Shown here: piece by piece, positions 15,471 through 23,802 of the stretch
Layout of the letters: each line of letters starts with the position of its first letter
How positions within the stretch are numbered: position 1 is the stretch's first letter
Assembly: GCA_009781115.1 (NCBI GenBank)
Contig: WQYT01000005.1
Coordinates: forward strand, 1-40,381
Length of the DNA: 40,381 nt
Direction of reading: 5' to 3'
DNA from: Coriobacteriia bacterium
GTDB taxonomy: Bacteria; Actinomycetota; Coriobacteriia; WRKU01; WQUG01
Notes under the pieces: generated by a model
Told to the model about the DNA's origin: nothing
Seen by the model: the letters and a program-made list of their open reading frames with translations, nothing else
Database searches by the model: none
Made by a program: the position numbers and the translations under genes

Positions 15471-15893
15471 ATGGCACAGCAGCTTTCGATTTTTCTGGAG
15501 AACGCCCCGGGACGCCTGGCCGCGCTGTCGCGCGCGTTAGGCGAGGGCGGATTCAATATGTACGCGCTCTCTCTGGCCGACACGAGCGATTATGGGGTCG
15601 CGCGGATATTTGTTGACCGCCCGGCCTCTGCCAAGGACTATCTGGAGCAGCAGGGCTTCTCCGGAACTTTGACCGAAGTCTGCGCCGTCGAGATCCCCGA
15701 TGAGCCGGGCAGCCTGGGGCGCCTTCTTGAGCTCTTATCTGACAACGAGGTAAATATCGCGTACTCGTATGTCTTTGTTAACCCGCTGACCAAGCAGGCT
15801 ATCAATGTCTTTAAGCTCAGCGATCCGGGGGCCGTCGCGCTGCTGGAGCAGGAAGGTTACCGCGTTCTCGATGACGGCGCGCTGCATGCTTAG
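15471..15893 (+). CDS. tandem ACT-domain protein
   Basis: 140 residues forming two ACT modules: the first opens QLSIFLENAPGRLAALSRAL, the second EIPDEPGSLGRLLELLSDN. ACT domains bind amino acids. Abutting the ligase gene (stop TAG then ATG) and preceded by AAGGAGA, it is presumably an allosteric or sensor partner in aromatic amino-acid metabolism. There is no catalytic domain. Its stop lies inside the start region of the next gene. Confidence 0.88.
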   Translation: MAQQLSIFLENAPGRLAALSRALGEGGFNMYALSLADTSDYGVARIFVDRPASAKDYLEQQGFSGTLTEVCAVEIPDEPGSLGRLLELLSDNEVNIAYSYVFVNPLTKQAINVFKLSDPGAVALLEQEGYRVLDDGALHA

Positions 15894-17154
15894 GGCTCGG
15901 CCCCGGATTTCTCGCCCGTCGCCTGAGGCGCCTGCGCCGACGCTCCCACTGTGGCGCCGTGCTGGCGCGCTGACAGTGGCGCTGATTCTGGCGCTGACAG
16001 GGGTCTTCTTGCAGGCGCCTGCAAGCGCGCCTGCCGTCGTACGGGCCACCGATACGATCGGGAGCCAGCCCTATACCACGCTGAAGCTGCCGCAGCGCAG
16101 CATGCCGGATGTCACGATGAAGTCCGGCCTGTTGGTGACCGGCGCCGGGCAGGTCCTCTGGTCGCGCGACCCTGACGCGCGCCGCCAGATAGCGTCGATC
16201 ACCAAGGTCATGACGGCGATCATCGCGATACAAAAACTTGATCCCGACAAAAAGATCACGGTGCCTCCGTTTACGCTGGAGCCAGGCGACAGCACCGCTG
16301 GCCTTAAACCCGGCGAGGTGATGACGCGCCATGAGCTCCTCCAGGCTCTGCTGATACCTTCGGGTAACGATGCGGCGATAACGCTTGCGGTTTCTGCCTG
16401 TGGCACGGTGCCCGCATTTGTTGACAGCATGAACGCCAAAGCCAAAGAGCTGGGCATGGTCAATACGCATTTTGTTGACCCCGACGGCGTCGTGGACCAG
16501 GGCCCCTACAGCACGGCCAATGACGTTGCCACCATGACGCGCTACGCGATGACGCTCCCCGAATTTCGGGAAGTTGTCGGGACGCGTGAAGTAAAGATCG
16601 TGACCAATATAGCGACGCACCAATACAAGACGACCAATGATCTGTTGCTCATGTATAACGGCGCCAATGGCGTTAAGACCGGCTTTACCGACGCGGCCGG
16701 TTACTCGGTAGCGACAGGCGCGGCGCGCCAGGGTGTCCAGCTTTACGCCATCGTCTTAGGCACGAACAATCTGGCCACGCGCTTTATTGAGGCCGCGGAC
16801 TTGCTCGACTTTGGTTTTACTCACTATCGCATGCAAACGCTTGCGCTTAACGGCACGATCCTGGGGCGCGCAACTGTTACCGACTACCTTGATCGCCAGG
16901 TGCCCGTGGCGCTCAGCCAGGAGACCACGGCCTGCGTCAATGATCTTGAAGGGGTGATTACGCGCAAGATCGTCATCTGGGACGGTAAAGCGCCTATCAA
17001 AAAAGGCCAGAAGCTCGGCATGGTGCAGTTTCTCCAGAATAACCGCCTGATAACGACCACTCCTCTGGTCGCGACCGAACAGGTCAACAAGCCGTTTATT
17101 CTGACGCGCTTCTGGTATGCTATCGTCAAAGGATGGCGCAAGATCAGCCGCTGA
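15886..17154 (+). CDS. dacF: D-alanyl-D-alanine carboxypeptidase (PBP5/DacF type)
   Basis: About 422 residues. A signal/anchor helix (about 28-48), then a peptidase S11 domain with SxxK as S104-I-T-K107, SGN in LIPSGNDAAI and KTG in GVKTGFTDAAGYS. A PBP5-like C-terminal domain follows, ending in an amphipathic basic helix (FWYAIVKGWRKISR) that probably tethers it to the membrane. It trims the terminal D-Ala of peptidoglycan peptides. ATG 15886 overlaps the ACT gene by 8 bp; ATG 15871 in frame is an alternative. Confidence 0.92.
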   Translation: MLRARPRISRPSPEAPAPTLPLWRRAGALTVALILALTGVFLQAPASAPAVVRATDTIGSQPYTTLKLPQRSMPDVTMKSGLLVTGAGQVLWSRDPDARRQIASITKVMTAIIAIQKLDPDKKITVPPFTLEPGDSTAGLKPGEVMTRHELLQALLIPSGNDAAITLAVSACGTVPAFVDSMNAKAKELGMVNTHFVDPDGVVDQGPYSTANDVATMTRYAMTLPEFREVVGTREVKIVTNIATHQYKTTNDLLLMYNGANGVKTGFTDAAGYSVATGAARQGVQLYAIVLGTNNLATRFIEAADLLDFGFTHYRMQTLALNGTILGRATVTDYLDRQVPVALSQETTACVNDLEGVITRKIVIWDGKAPIKKGQKLGMVQFLQNNRLITTTPLVATEQVNKPFILTRFWYAIVKGWRKISR

Positions 17155-17270
17155 GTCGCGCGCTGGTCTGAGAGTGGCGCCGGCCTGCTGAAATCCGGAG
17201 GGACCTGCGGGCTTTTGCGCTCAATATAAATCAGCGCCGGCCCTGGCGACCTCTCGGCGAAAGGAATCGT

Positions 17271-18383
17271 ATGTCTACCGACGAGCAACAACTGACCGCA
17301 GACCTGAAGAGAACGCCCCTGTATGAGGAGCATGTGGCCCTGGGGGCTAAGATGGCGCCCTTTGCCGGCTATGAGATGCCGATAGAATATGCGGGCCTGA
17401 TAGCTGAGCATCAGGCGACCAGAAGCACCGTCGGGATATTTGACGTCTCGCACATGGGGGAGTTTCGACTGACAGGCGACGGAGCAAAAGACTTCCTCCA
17501 GCATATGCTTACCAATAATCTTGACCGGATCGATGAGGTGGGGGCGGCGCAGTATACGCTCATGTTAGATGACGAGGGCCACATCATCGATGACCTGATT
17601 GTCTATAACACGGGCGGCGAGTATCTTATTGTGGCAAACGCCGCCAATCGCGACACCGACTTTGCCTGGCTCGGCGATCATGTGCCTGCGACTGTAGCGC
17701 TCAGCGATGAGAGCGAGCGCACCGCGCTGGTCGCGGTGCAGGGTCCAAAGGCCCTGCAGGTCATAAGCGAGCTTGCGGGCCCCGAGTGGACGGCGCCTGA
17801 GCGCTTCTGCATAAACGAGGCGCTGCTTCAGGAAACACTTCCTGCCCTGATTGCCCGGACTGGCTATACGGGTGAAGACGGGGTCGAGGTGTTTGTTCGC
17901 AGCGCAGACGCGCCGGCGCTCTGGCGCCTGCTGCTCTCGTTTCCGGAGGTGAGCCCCGTTGGCCTGGGCGCGCGCGACACCTCGCGCCTGGAGGTCTGCT
18001 ACAGCCTCTATGGCAGTGACATGGACCGCAGCCGGACGCCGATTGAGGCCGGGCTGGGTTGGGTCTGCCCCAAAACAAAGTCTGGCTACATCGGCGCTGA
18101 TGTCGTTGCCGCTCAGCGTGAAAATCCCCCCGCAGAAGTCCTGCGCCACCTGCGCTTTGAGCGCGCGATCCCGCGCCATGGCTACGAGGTGTTCCTGGAA
18201 GGCGCCCCCGCCCCGGCCGGCGTGATCGCAAGCGGATCACACTCTCCAACACTGGGAGTCGGCATTGCCACGGCTTATCTTCCGCGCGAGGGCTCTAAGC
18301 CGGGCGCGCCCCTGGAAGTTGATATCCGGGGCAGGCGGGTCGGCGGAGAGGTGGTAAAACCGCCGTTTTATGTCAAGGATTAA
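17271..18383 (+). CDS. gcvT: glycine cleavage system T protein (aminomethyltransferase)
   Basis: 370 residues. Transfers the aminomethyl carbon from lipoylated GcvH to tetrahydrofolate, releasing ammonia. Family marks: N-terminal TPLYEEHVALGAKMAPFAGY, VGIFDVSHMGEF, the folate-binding region near TGYTGEDGVEVF and GLGARDTSRLEV. AAAGGA at 17260 sets the start. First gene of the gcvT-H-PA-PB cluster. The 116-bp leader has GC-rich dyads but no glycine riboswitch that I can recognise. Confidence 0.96.
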   Translation: MSTDEQQLTADLKRTPLYEEHVALGAKMAPFAGYEMPIEYAGLIAEHQATRSTVGIFDVSHMGEFRLTGDGAKDFLQHMLTNNLDRIDEVGAAQYTLMLDDEGHIIDDLIVYNTGGEYLIVANAANRDTDFAWLGDHVPATVALSDESERTALVAVQGPKALQVISELAGPEWTAPERFCINEALLQETLPALIARTGYTGEDGVEVFVRSADAPALWRLLLSFPEVSPVGLGARDTSRLEVCYSLYGSDMDRSRTPIEAGLGWVCPKTKSGYIGADVVAAQRENPPAEVLRHLRFERAIPRHGYEVFLEGAPAPAGVIASGSHSPTLGVGIATAYLPREGSKPGAPLEVDIRGRRVGGEVVKPPFYVKD

Positions 18384-18429
18384 GGAAGAGAGCGCTACCA
18401 AGTGGCGATTAGCGCACGTTGATATTCGG

Positions 18430-18435
18430 TATAAT
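18430..18435 (+). promoter_or_regulatory. internal promoter before gcvH
   Basis: Consensus TATAAT -10 in the gcvT-gcvH gap; the -35 is poor. It would allow gcvH-gcvPA-gcvPB to be transcribed independently of gcvT. Confidence 0.45.
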
Positions 18436-18481
18436 CAAATGGTTGGATAGCACGCCATATACAGAACAGGAGAACGCACCC

Positions 18482-18859
18482 ATGAGCACGCCAGACGAGC
18501 TTTACTATACAAATGATCACGAGTGGGTCAGGATAGAATCCGATAGCGCGACGGTCGGGATTACCGACTTTGCGCAAGACCAGCTTGGCGGCCTGGTGTT
18601 TGTGAACCTGCCTGCGCCCGGCGAGGGCTTTGTCGCCGGTGAGGTGTTTGGCGAGGTCGAGTCCGTCAAGTCGGTATCAGAGCTGCTGGCGCCACTTGCC
18701 GGTGAGGTCACCGAGGTAAACGCTGAGCTTGAAGGCGCTCCTGAAACTATCAACAACGACCCTTATGGCGCGGGCTGGATTATCAAAATCAAGCTCAGCG
18801 ACCCGGCGCAGGTTGGCGATCTGCTTGACGCCGACGCCTACGCGTCTGTGATCGCCTAG
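18482..18859 (+). CDS. gcvH: glycine cleavage system H protein
   Basis: 125-residue lipoyl carrier that shuttles the aminomethyl group between GcvP and GcvT. The lipoylated lysine is K63 in GEVESVKSVSELLAP. The C-terminal NNDPYGAGWIIKIK is typical. AGGAGA at 18468 places the start at 18482. No lipoate ligase or lipoamide dehydrogenase gene is in the window, so both must be elsewhere. Confidence 0.97.
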   Translation: MSTPDELYYTNDHEWVRIESDSATVGITDFAQDQLGGLVFVNLPAPGEGFVAGEVFGEVESVKSVSELLAPLAGEVTEVNAELEGAPETINNDPYGAGWIIKIKLSDPAQVGDLLDADAYASVIA

Positions 18860-18883
18860 CGTCCTGTCCGGAAGCTGACTGCT

Positions 18884-20218
18884 ATGAACTATATACCGAT
18901 TACCACCGACGAGCGCGAGGAGATGCTTGCGCGCATTGGGGTCGCTACGATCGAGGATCTCTTTTGCGACGTTCCGGCTGAGGCGCGCCTCAACGGCGGC
19001 CTGGATATCGAAGCCGGCCTTGAAGAGATGCAGGTTGCCGCGCGCCTTGACGCGCTGGCGCGCGCAAACAGAAGCGCCGCTGACCTCGTCTGTTTTGCCG
19101 GCGGCGGCAGTTACGATCACTATCAGCCCGCCTTTATCGATAACATTTTGCAGCGCCCTGAGTTTTTCACCGCCTACACTCCGTATCAACCCGAGGTCAG
19201 CCAGGGCACGCTCCAGGCGATCTATGAGTTTCAGACCGGCATCTGCGAGCTGAGCGGGCTTGGCGTAGCAAACGCCAGCATGTATGACGGGGCAAGCGCT
19301 CTGGCTGAGGCGGCGCTGATGGCTTGCCGCATCAAGCGCGGGCGCTCAAGGGTTTTAGTCGCGGGCAGCATCGGCCCGGAAAAGATCGAGACCCTGCGCA
19401 CCTATGCGCAGGCAGGGGCCTTTACGGCAGAAGTTATCAGCGAGGACGCCTATACCTGCAACAGCGACCTGGTGCGCGACGCCCTGCGCGATGACGTTGC
19501 CGCGCTGTGCCTGCCCTATCCTAACTACTACGGCATCGTCGAAGACATCGCCCCTCTTATCGCAGCAGCGCAGGAAGCCGGAGCCCTGGTCATTCTTGAT
19601 TGCAACCCCCTGCTTCTGTCTGTGCTGAAGTCACCGGGTGACCTCGACGCAGACATCGCAACCGGGGAGGCGCAGTGCCTGGGTAACGCTCTGAGTTTCG
19701 GGGGGCCCGGGCTCGGATTTTTTGCCTGCACAGAAGCCCTCATGCGTCAGATTCCGGGGCGCCTGGTAGGAAAGACGGTCGATATCTCCGGCCACGACGC
19801 CTACGTGCTGACGCTGGCTACGCGCGAGCAGCATATTCGCCGCGAAAAGGCCACGTCAAACATCTGCAGCAACCACGCATTAAACGCCCTGGCGGCAGGC
19901 GCTTATCTTGCCGCGGCAGGACCTGAGGGGCTGGCGCAGATCGCGCTGGCTGCCTGCGCAAAGGCGCGCCGCCTCCACGACGCGCTTATCGCGACCGGAC
20001 GCTTTCGCGATCCGTGTCCGGGCGCTGTCTTTGGCTATGAGTTCGTGCTTGAGTGGTGCGGACCGGGACCTCTGGAACAGGCGTATGATGCGCTGATTAA
20101 AGCGGGGATCCTGCCTGGCATTCGCACCGGAGTGGCCGGCCTGCTGATAGCGGTTACCGAGAAGCGCAGCGATCAGGAGATCGACGCGTTTGTCCGGGAG
20201 GTGAGCTCATATGTCTGA
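18884..20218 (+). CDS. gcvPA: glycine decarboxylase subunit 1
   Basis: 444 residues, the N-terminal half of the PLP glycine decarboxylase. Marks include FAGGGSYDHYQPAFIDNIL, FFTAYTPYQPEVSQGTLQ, GVANASMYDGASALAEA and the C-terminal IRREKATSNICSNHAL. It forms a complex with GcvPB, which carries the cofactor lysine. Split P protein is found in Firmicutes, Thermotogae and some actinobacteria, whereas most actinobacteria have a single GcvP. It ends overlapping gcvPB by 8 bp. Confidence 0.96.
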   Translation: MNYIPITTDEREEMLARIGVATIEDLFCDVPAEARLNGGLDIEAGLEEMQVAARLDALARANRSAADLVCFAGGGSYDHYQPAFIDNILQRPEFFTAYTPYQPEVSQGTLQAIYEFQTGICELSGLGVANASMYDGASALAEAALMACRIKRGRSRVLVAGSIGPEKIETLRTYAQAGAFTAEVISEDAYTCNSDLVRDALRDDVAALCLPYPNYYGIVEDIAPLIAAAQEAGALVILDCNPLLLSVLKSPGDLDADIATGEAQCLGNALSFGGPGLGFFACTEALMRQIPGRLVGKTVDISGHDAYVLTLATREQHIRREKATSNICSNHALNALAAGAYLAAAGPEGLAQIALAACAKARRLHDALIATGRFRDPCPGAVFGYEFVLEWCGPGPLEQAYDALIKAGILPGIRTGVAGLLIAVTEKRSDQEIDAFVREVSSYV

Positions 20219-21692
20219 TTTCTGCCGGGACCAGGGGCCGCGCCCCACCCTCTATGAGAGCTCGCGCCCCGGCGCGCGCTGCCTGCGCCCGCCTGCCTGC
20301 GATAGCGCGGGGATAAGCGCGGCGGCACTGTTTGGCGCCTATGCGCGCACGTCGCCTCCCGCGCTGCCCCAGGTAAGCGAACTGGAGATCATGCGCCACT
20401 ACGACCATCTGGCGCGCATGAACTTTGGGGTCGATACGGGTTCGTACCCGCTGGGTTCCTGCACGATGAAGTACAACCCCCGTATAAATGAAGTGGCGGC
20501 GCGTCTGCCAGGCTTTGCCCAGCTGCATCCCGCCCAGCCCGACAGCACGGTCCAGGGGGCGCTGCGTCTGATGTATGAGCTGCAAGAGGATCTGGCCGCG
20601 GCCTCCGGCTTGCCGGGCGTAAGCCTGCAACCAGCGGCTGGCGCGCACGGGGAGTATACGGCGCTGATGGTGTTTCGGGCAGCGCTTACGGCGACAGGAA
20701 ACCCGCGCAAGAAGGTCATCTTACCCGACACCGCGCATGGGACCAATCCCGCTTCGGTTGCCATGGCCGGCTATGACGTGGTCACGGTCCCCTCAACAGA
20801 GGGTGGTCTGGTGGATATGGAGGCCCTGCGCGCCGCTCTTGACAAAGATACCGCCGCGTTCATGCTCACCAATCCCAATACGGTTGGCATCTTTGATCCG
20901 CAGATACTTGAGATCACGCGCGCCGTGCATGAGGTAGGGGCCTTCGCTTACTGCGACGGCGCCAACTTAAACGCGATCCTCGGCATTACGCGACCCGGGG
21001 ACCTGGGCTTTGACGCACTCCACATCAATTTGCACAAGACGTTTTCGACCCCTCATGGCGGGGGAGGCCCGGGCGCAGGCCCGCTCTGCGTCAGCGCCGC
21101 GCTGGCGCCGTACCTGCCGGGGCCGGTGGCCGCGCGCAACTCAGAGGGAACCTATGAGCGCATGACGCCCTCTGCAAGCATAGGGCGGGTGCGCGCCGCT
21201 CTGGGCAACTTCGCCGTATTTGTGCGTGCCTATACCTACATCAAGGCCCTGGGCGCCGAGGGGCTTAAGGGCGTCGCCGAGCAGGCGGTGCTGTCCGCCA
21301 ACTACCTGCGCGTGTGCCTGCAGGACAGCTTTCCTGTTGCCTACGACCGGATTTGCATGCATGAGTTCGTGCTCAGCGGCGCCCGGCTCAAGGCAGAAAC
21401 GGGCGTCTCGACGCTTGACATCGCAAAGCGCCTCTTAGACTACGGATTTCACCCGCCAACGATCTATTTCCCCCTGATAGTCAATGAAGCTATGATGTTT
21501 GAGCCCACCGAGACCGAGCCTCTTGCGGCGCTTGACGCGCTGGCAGATGCGCTCAAGACCATGGCAGAAGAAGCAAAAACCGACCCGGAGCTTTTGAAAA
21601 GCGCCCCGCATACGACGCCCGTGCGACGTCTGGACGAGGCGCAAGCGGCCCGTAACCCCAACCTGCGAGTTGTTCACAGGTTTTGTTCTTAG
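20211..21692 (+). CDS. gcvPB: glycine decarboxylase subunit 2
   Basis: 493 residues. The PLP lysine is K276 in NLHKTFSTPHGGGGPGAGP. YPLGSCTMKYNPRINE and PDTAHGTNPASVAMAG are strongly conserved family segments. A GGGAGGTGA site inside gcvPA sets the ATG at 20211. With GcvPA it decarboxylates glycine and loads the aminomethyl group on GcvH. Confidence 0.97.
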   Translation: MSDFCRDQGPRPTLYESSRPGARCLRPPACDSAGISAAALFGAYARTSPPALPQVSELEIMRHYDHLARMNFGVDTGSYPLGSCTMKYNPRINEVAARLPGFAQLHPAQPDSTVQGALRLMYELQEDLAAASGLPGVSLQPAAGAHGEYTALMVFRAALTATGNPRKKVILPDTAHGTNPASVAMAGYDVVTVPSTEGGLVDMEALRAALDKDTAAFMLTNPNTVGIFDPQILEITRAVHEVGAFAYCDGANLNAILGITRPGDLGFDALHINLHKTFSTPHGGGGPGAGPLCVSAALAPYLPGPVAARNSEGTYERMTPSASIGRVRAALGNFAVFVRAYTYIKALGAEGLKGVAEQAVLSANYLRVCLQDSFPVAYDRICMHEFVLSGARLKAETGVSTLDIAKRLLDYGFHPPTIYFPLIVNEAMMFEPTETEPLAALDALADALKTMAEEAKTDPELLKSAPHTTPVRRLDEAQAARNPNLRVVHRFCS

Positions 21693-21700
21693 GAGAAATA

Positions 21701-21958
21701 ATGAGCGCAGAAAAACCCGATAAGGGAAAGGCAGCGTCTGAAGGTAGCTACCAATTTGGGATTGGGCTTTTGGAGAGGCGAGCGATCACCTACATCATCG
21801 ATGAACTGGACGGCGGTCGTGAGCTGTTTGACATCCTGAAAGATCCCTATATCAAAAACCGGATCGATCCTCCAAAGCTCCGGCAGCTTCTTGCCGACCC
21901 GGAATTGCTTGAGGCCTTCCGGGATGAAATCGACAAGGCGCGCGCGGGCCTGAAGTAG
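21701..21958 (+). CDS. small conserved-looking protein, unknown
   Basis: 85 residues, soluble, charged, mostly helical. Segments such as LLERRAITYIIDELDGGRE and DPPKLRQLLADPELLEAFR suggest a small helical adaptor. AGGAG at 21691-21695 is an excellent ribosome-binding site inside the gcvPB end. It lies between gcvPB and the FHA gene in a run of same-strand genes. I do not recognise the family. Confidence 0.75.
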   Translation: MSAEKPDKGKAASEGSYQFGIGLLERRAITYIIDELDGGRELFDILKDPYIKNRIDPPKLRQLLADPELLEAFRDEIDKARAGLK

Positions 21959-21979
21959 AAGATGTGAGAGGAAAAAGCG

Positions 21980-22444
21980 ATGAATTGTGTGATGTGCGGC
22001 AAACCTGTTTCAGGCGATGGCACGCTCTGTGACGCCTGCCTTGAAGATGTCCGCCAACCCACCACGTCGTTTGCTCCCGTTACCTGCACTGCCCAGGGGC
22101 CGGCAGAAACCTCGCAGCCCCCACAAGATACCCGCCCGCAGTGCCTGGTAGTCATCAAGGGCCCCCATGTCAGCGAGCGTTTTTATCTTGAGAGCGACCG
22201 GATGAGCATCGGGCGCAACCCGCGCGCGGAATTGTTTCTCAATGACCGTACGGTGTCACGCGATCATGCGATCATCACGCGCACCGGGAGCACCTACGTG
22301 ATACAGGACGCCGGGTCGCTGAACGGCACCTACGTAAATGATCGGGTCGTTGATACCAGTGAGCTAAAAGAGGGCGACGTGATACAGATTGGCACGTTCC
22401 AGCTGCTCTTTACCACTCGTCCTGAGGAAAACGGCCTTACGTGA
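21980..22444 (+). CDS. zinc-ribbon FHA-domain protein (GarA-like position)
   Basis: 154 residues. The N-terminus has a compact zinc-ribbon-like pattern, CVMCG...CDAC (residues 3-19). The C-terminal FHA domain (about 55-145) has the phosphothreonine-binding core SIGRNPRAELFLNDRTVSRDHA and SLNGTYVND. In mycobacteria the FHA protein GarA sits between gcvH and the FtsR-type MerR gene; the same neighbours occur here. GarA is switched by phosphorylation of an ETTS motif. This protein has PTTS at about residues 27-30, which may or may not be equivalent. Its stop overlaps the next start (GTGA). Confidence 0.9.
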   Translation: MNCVMCGKPVSGDGTLCDACLEDVRQPTTSFAPVTCTAQGPAETSQPPQDTRPQCLVVIKGPHVSERFYLESDRMSIGRNPRAELFLNDRTVSRDHAIITRTGSTYVIQDAGSLNGTYVNDRVVDTSELKEGDVIQIGTFQLLFTTRPEENGLT

Positions 22445-23151
22445 GCAGCTACCTGACTATTGGTGAGGTCGTGTTGCGGCTCAAGCGTGAATTCGCCGAT
22501 CTCTCAGTCTCTAAGCTGCGCTATTTTGAAGATGAGGGGCTGATAGAACCGAGTCGTACCGAGAGCGGATACCGACAGTTCAGCGTAGCCGACGTCGAGC
22601 GTATCACGCTCATTTTGCGCCTGCAGGGACAGTACTTTTTGCCCCTTGCGGTAATCAGCAAGAAGTTAAAAGAGCATGAACTGGGCGGGCGCGTCCCCGA
22701 GATCGACGCGCTGCTGGGCAACAACAAGCGGGGGCAAACAACTGAAGAAGCTGCCCCCAGCATGACGGCGCTTGTGGATATGGCCGAAGCCGCGCGTCTT
22801 ACCCGGGCGCCCGAAAGCTTTATTCGCGAGCTTCAGGACTTTGGGATCATCAACCTCCAGCAACTCTCTACGGGGCGGGGCGTAACCGGAGAAGACCTCA
22901 AATGTATCCGTGCGGCCTGGGGACTGCGCAGCATTGGGGTCGAGCCGCGCCACCTGCGCATGTACGTGACGTTTGCGGACCGTGAGTCACTGATCTATGA
23001 GCAATTCTTACGACCAACCTATCGTCATAAAACGCCCGAATCGCGCACGCAACTTAAAGAACACCTCGACGAGATCGATGAATATACGCAAATTTTAAAG
23101 AAACAACTGTTGCATTCTGTGTTACATGATAAACTGAACGATTTACTTTGA
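22441..23151 (+). CDS. ftsR: MerR-family regulator, FtsR-like
   Basis: 236 residues. The N-terminal MerR winged helix (YLTIGEVVLRLKREF, LRYFEDEGLIEPSRTESGYR) precedes a second helical domain, as in the actinobacterial FtsR regulators (controllers of ftsZ, adjacent to garA). No metal-binding cysteines. GTG start overlaps the FHA stop by 4 bp. Placement directly after the FHA gene supports the assignment; targets cannot be read here. Confidence 0.82.
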   Translation: MSSYLTIGEVVLRLKREFADLSVSKLRYFEDEGLIEPSRTESGYRQFSVADVERITLILRLQGQYFLPLAVISKKLKEHELGGRVPEIDALLGNNKRGQTTEEAAPSMTALVDMAEAARLTRAPESFIRELQDFGIINLQQLSTGRGVTGEDLKCIRAAWGLRSIGVEPRHLRMYVTFADRESLIYEQFLRPTYRHKTPESRTQLKEHLDEIDEYTQILKKQLLHSVLHDKLNDLL

Positions 23152-23164
23152 GGAAGGGGCGCTT

Positions 23165-23680
23165 GTGGATTTTCAAAACTATATCCGTACGATTGAGGAC
23201 TGGCCGAAGCCGGGGGTAAGCTTTAAGGATATTACGCCGCTGCTTGCCGACGCCGAAGCGTTCAAGGCCGCCATTGACGCCATGTGCGCGCCTTTTGCAG
23301 ACCAGGGCATTACTAAGATCGTCGGGGCAGAAGCGCGCGGCTTTTTCTTTGCCGCGGCAATGGCCTATGCGCTGGGCGCGGGCTTTGTGCCTGCGCGCAA
23401 GCCGGGAAAATTGCCCTACAAAACAATCTCTGAGAGCTACGTTTTAGAATACGGTGAAAACCAGATGGAGATACACGAGGATGCCCTGGCGCCAGATGAC
23501 CGGATCCTTATTGTTGATGACGTGCTGGCTACCGGAGGAACCGCCGGCGCAAAATCACGCCTGGTGCATACCTGCGGCGCAACGCTGGTCGGCTACTCGT
23601 TTTTCATCGAGCTGAGCTTCCTTGAGGGGAGGGCAAAACTTGATCCTGAGCTGCCTTGCTCCGTGCTGATTACGCTGTAG
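23165..23680 (+). CDS. apt: adenine phosphoribosyltransferase
   Basis: 171 residues. Converts adenine and PRPP to AMP in purine salvage. The PRPP loop is ILIVDDVLATGGTAG; GVSFKDITPLL and GAEARGFFF are family motifs. GTG start preceded by GAGGAAGGGG. Lies 13 bp after ftsR and likely ends the operon; no clear hairpin follows. Confidence 0.96.
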   Translation: MDFQNYIRTIEDWPKPGVSFKDITPLLADAEAFKAAIDAMCAPFADQGITKIVGAEARGFFFAAAMAYALGAGFVPARKPGKLPYKTISESYVLEYGENQMEIHEDALAPDDRILIVDDVLATGGTAGAKSRLVHTCGATLVGYSFFIELSFLEGRAKLDPELPCSVLITL

Positions 23681-23802
23681 CGCCCCTCTTTTATAAATGA
23701 TACCTTAGCTTACAGTTTCGTAACCGTCTGTTTCGATTCGATGACGTGAAACTGTGCGCCCTCGTGTATATAGAGTACTATTACTAGGTGAGATACTGCC
23801 TT

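Noticed and set aside
17155-17270. Possible glycine riboswitch before gcvT
   Set aside because: GC-rich dyads and CTCTCGGCGAAAGG are reminiscent, but the conserved glycine aptamer core is not present in order.
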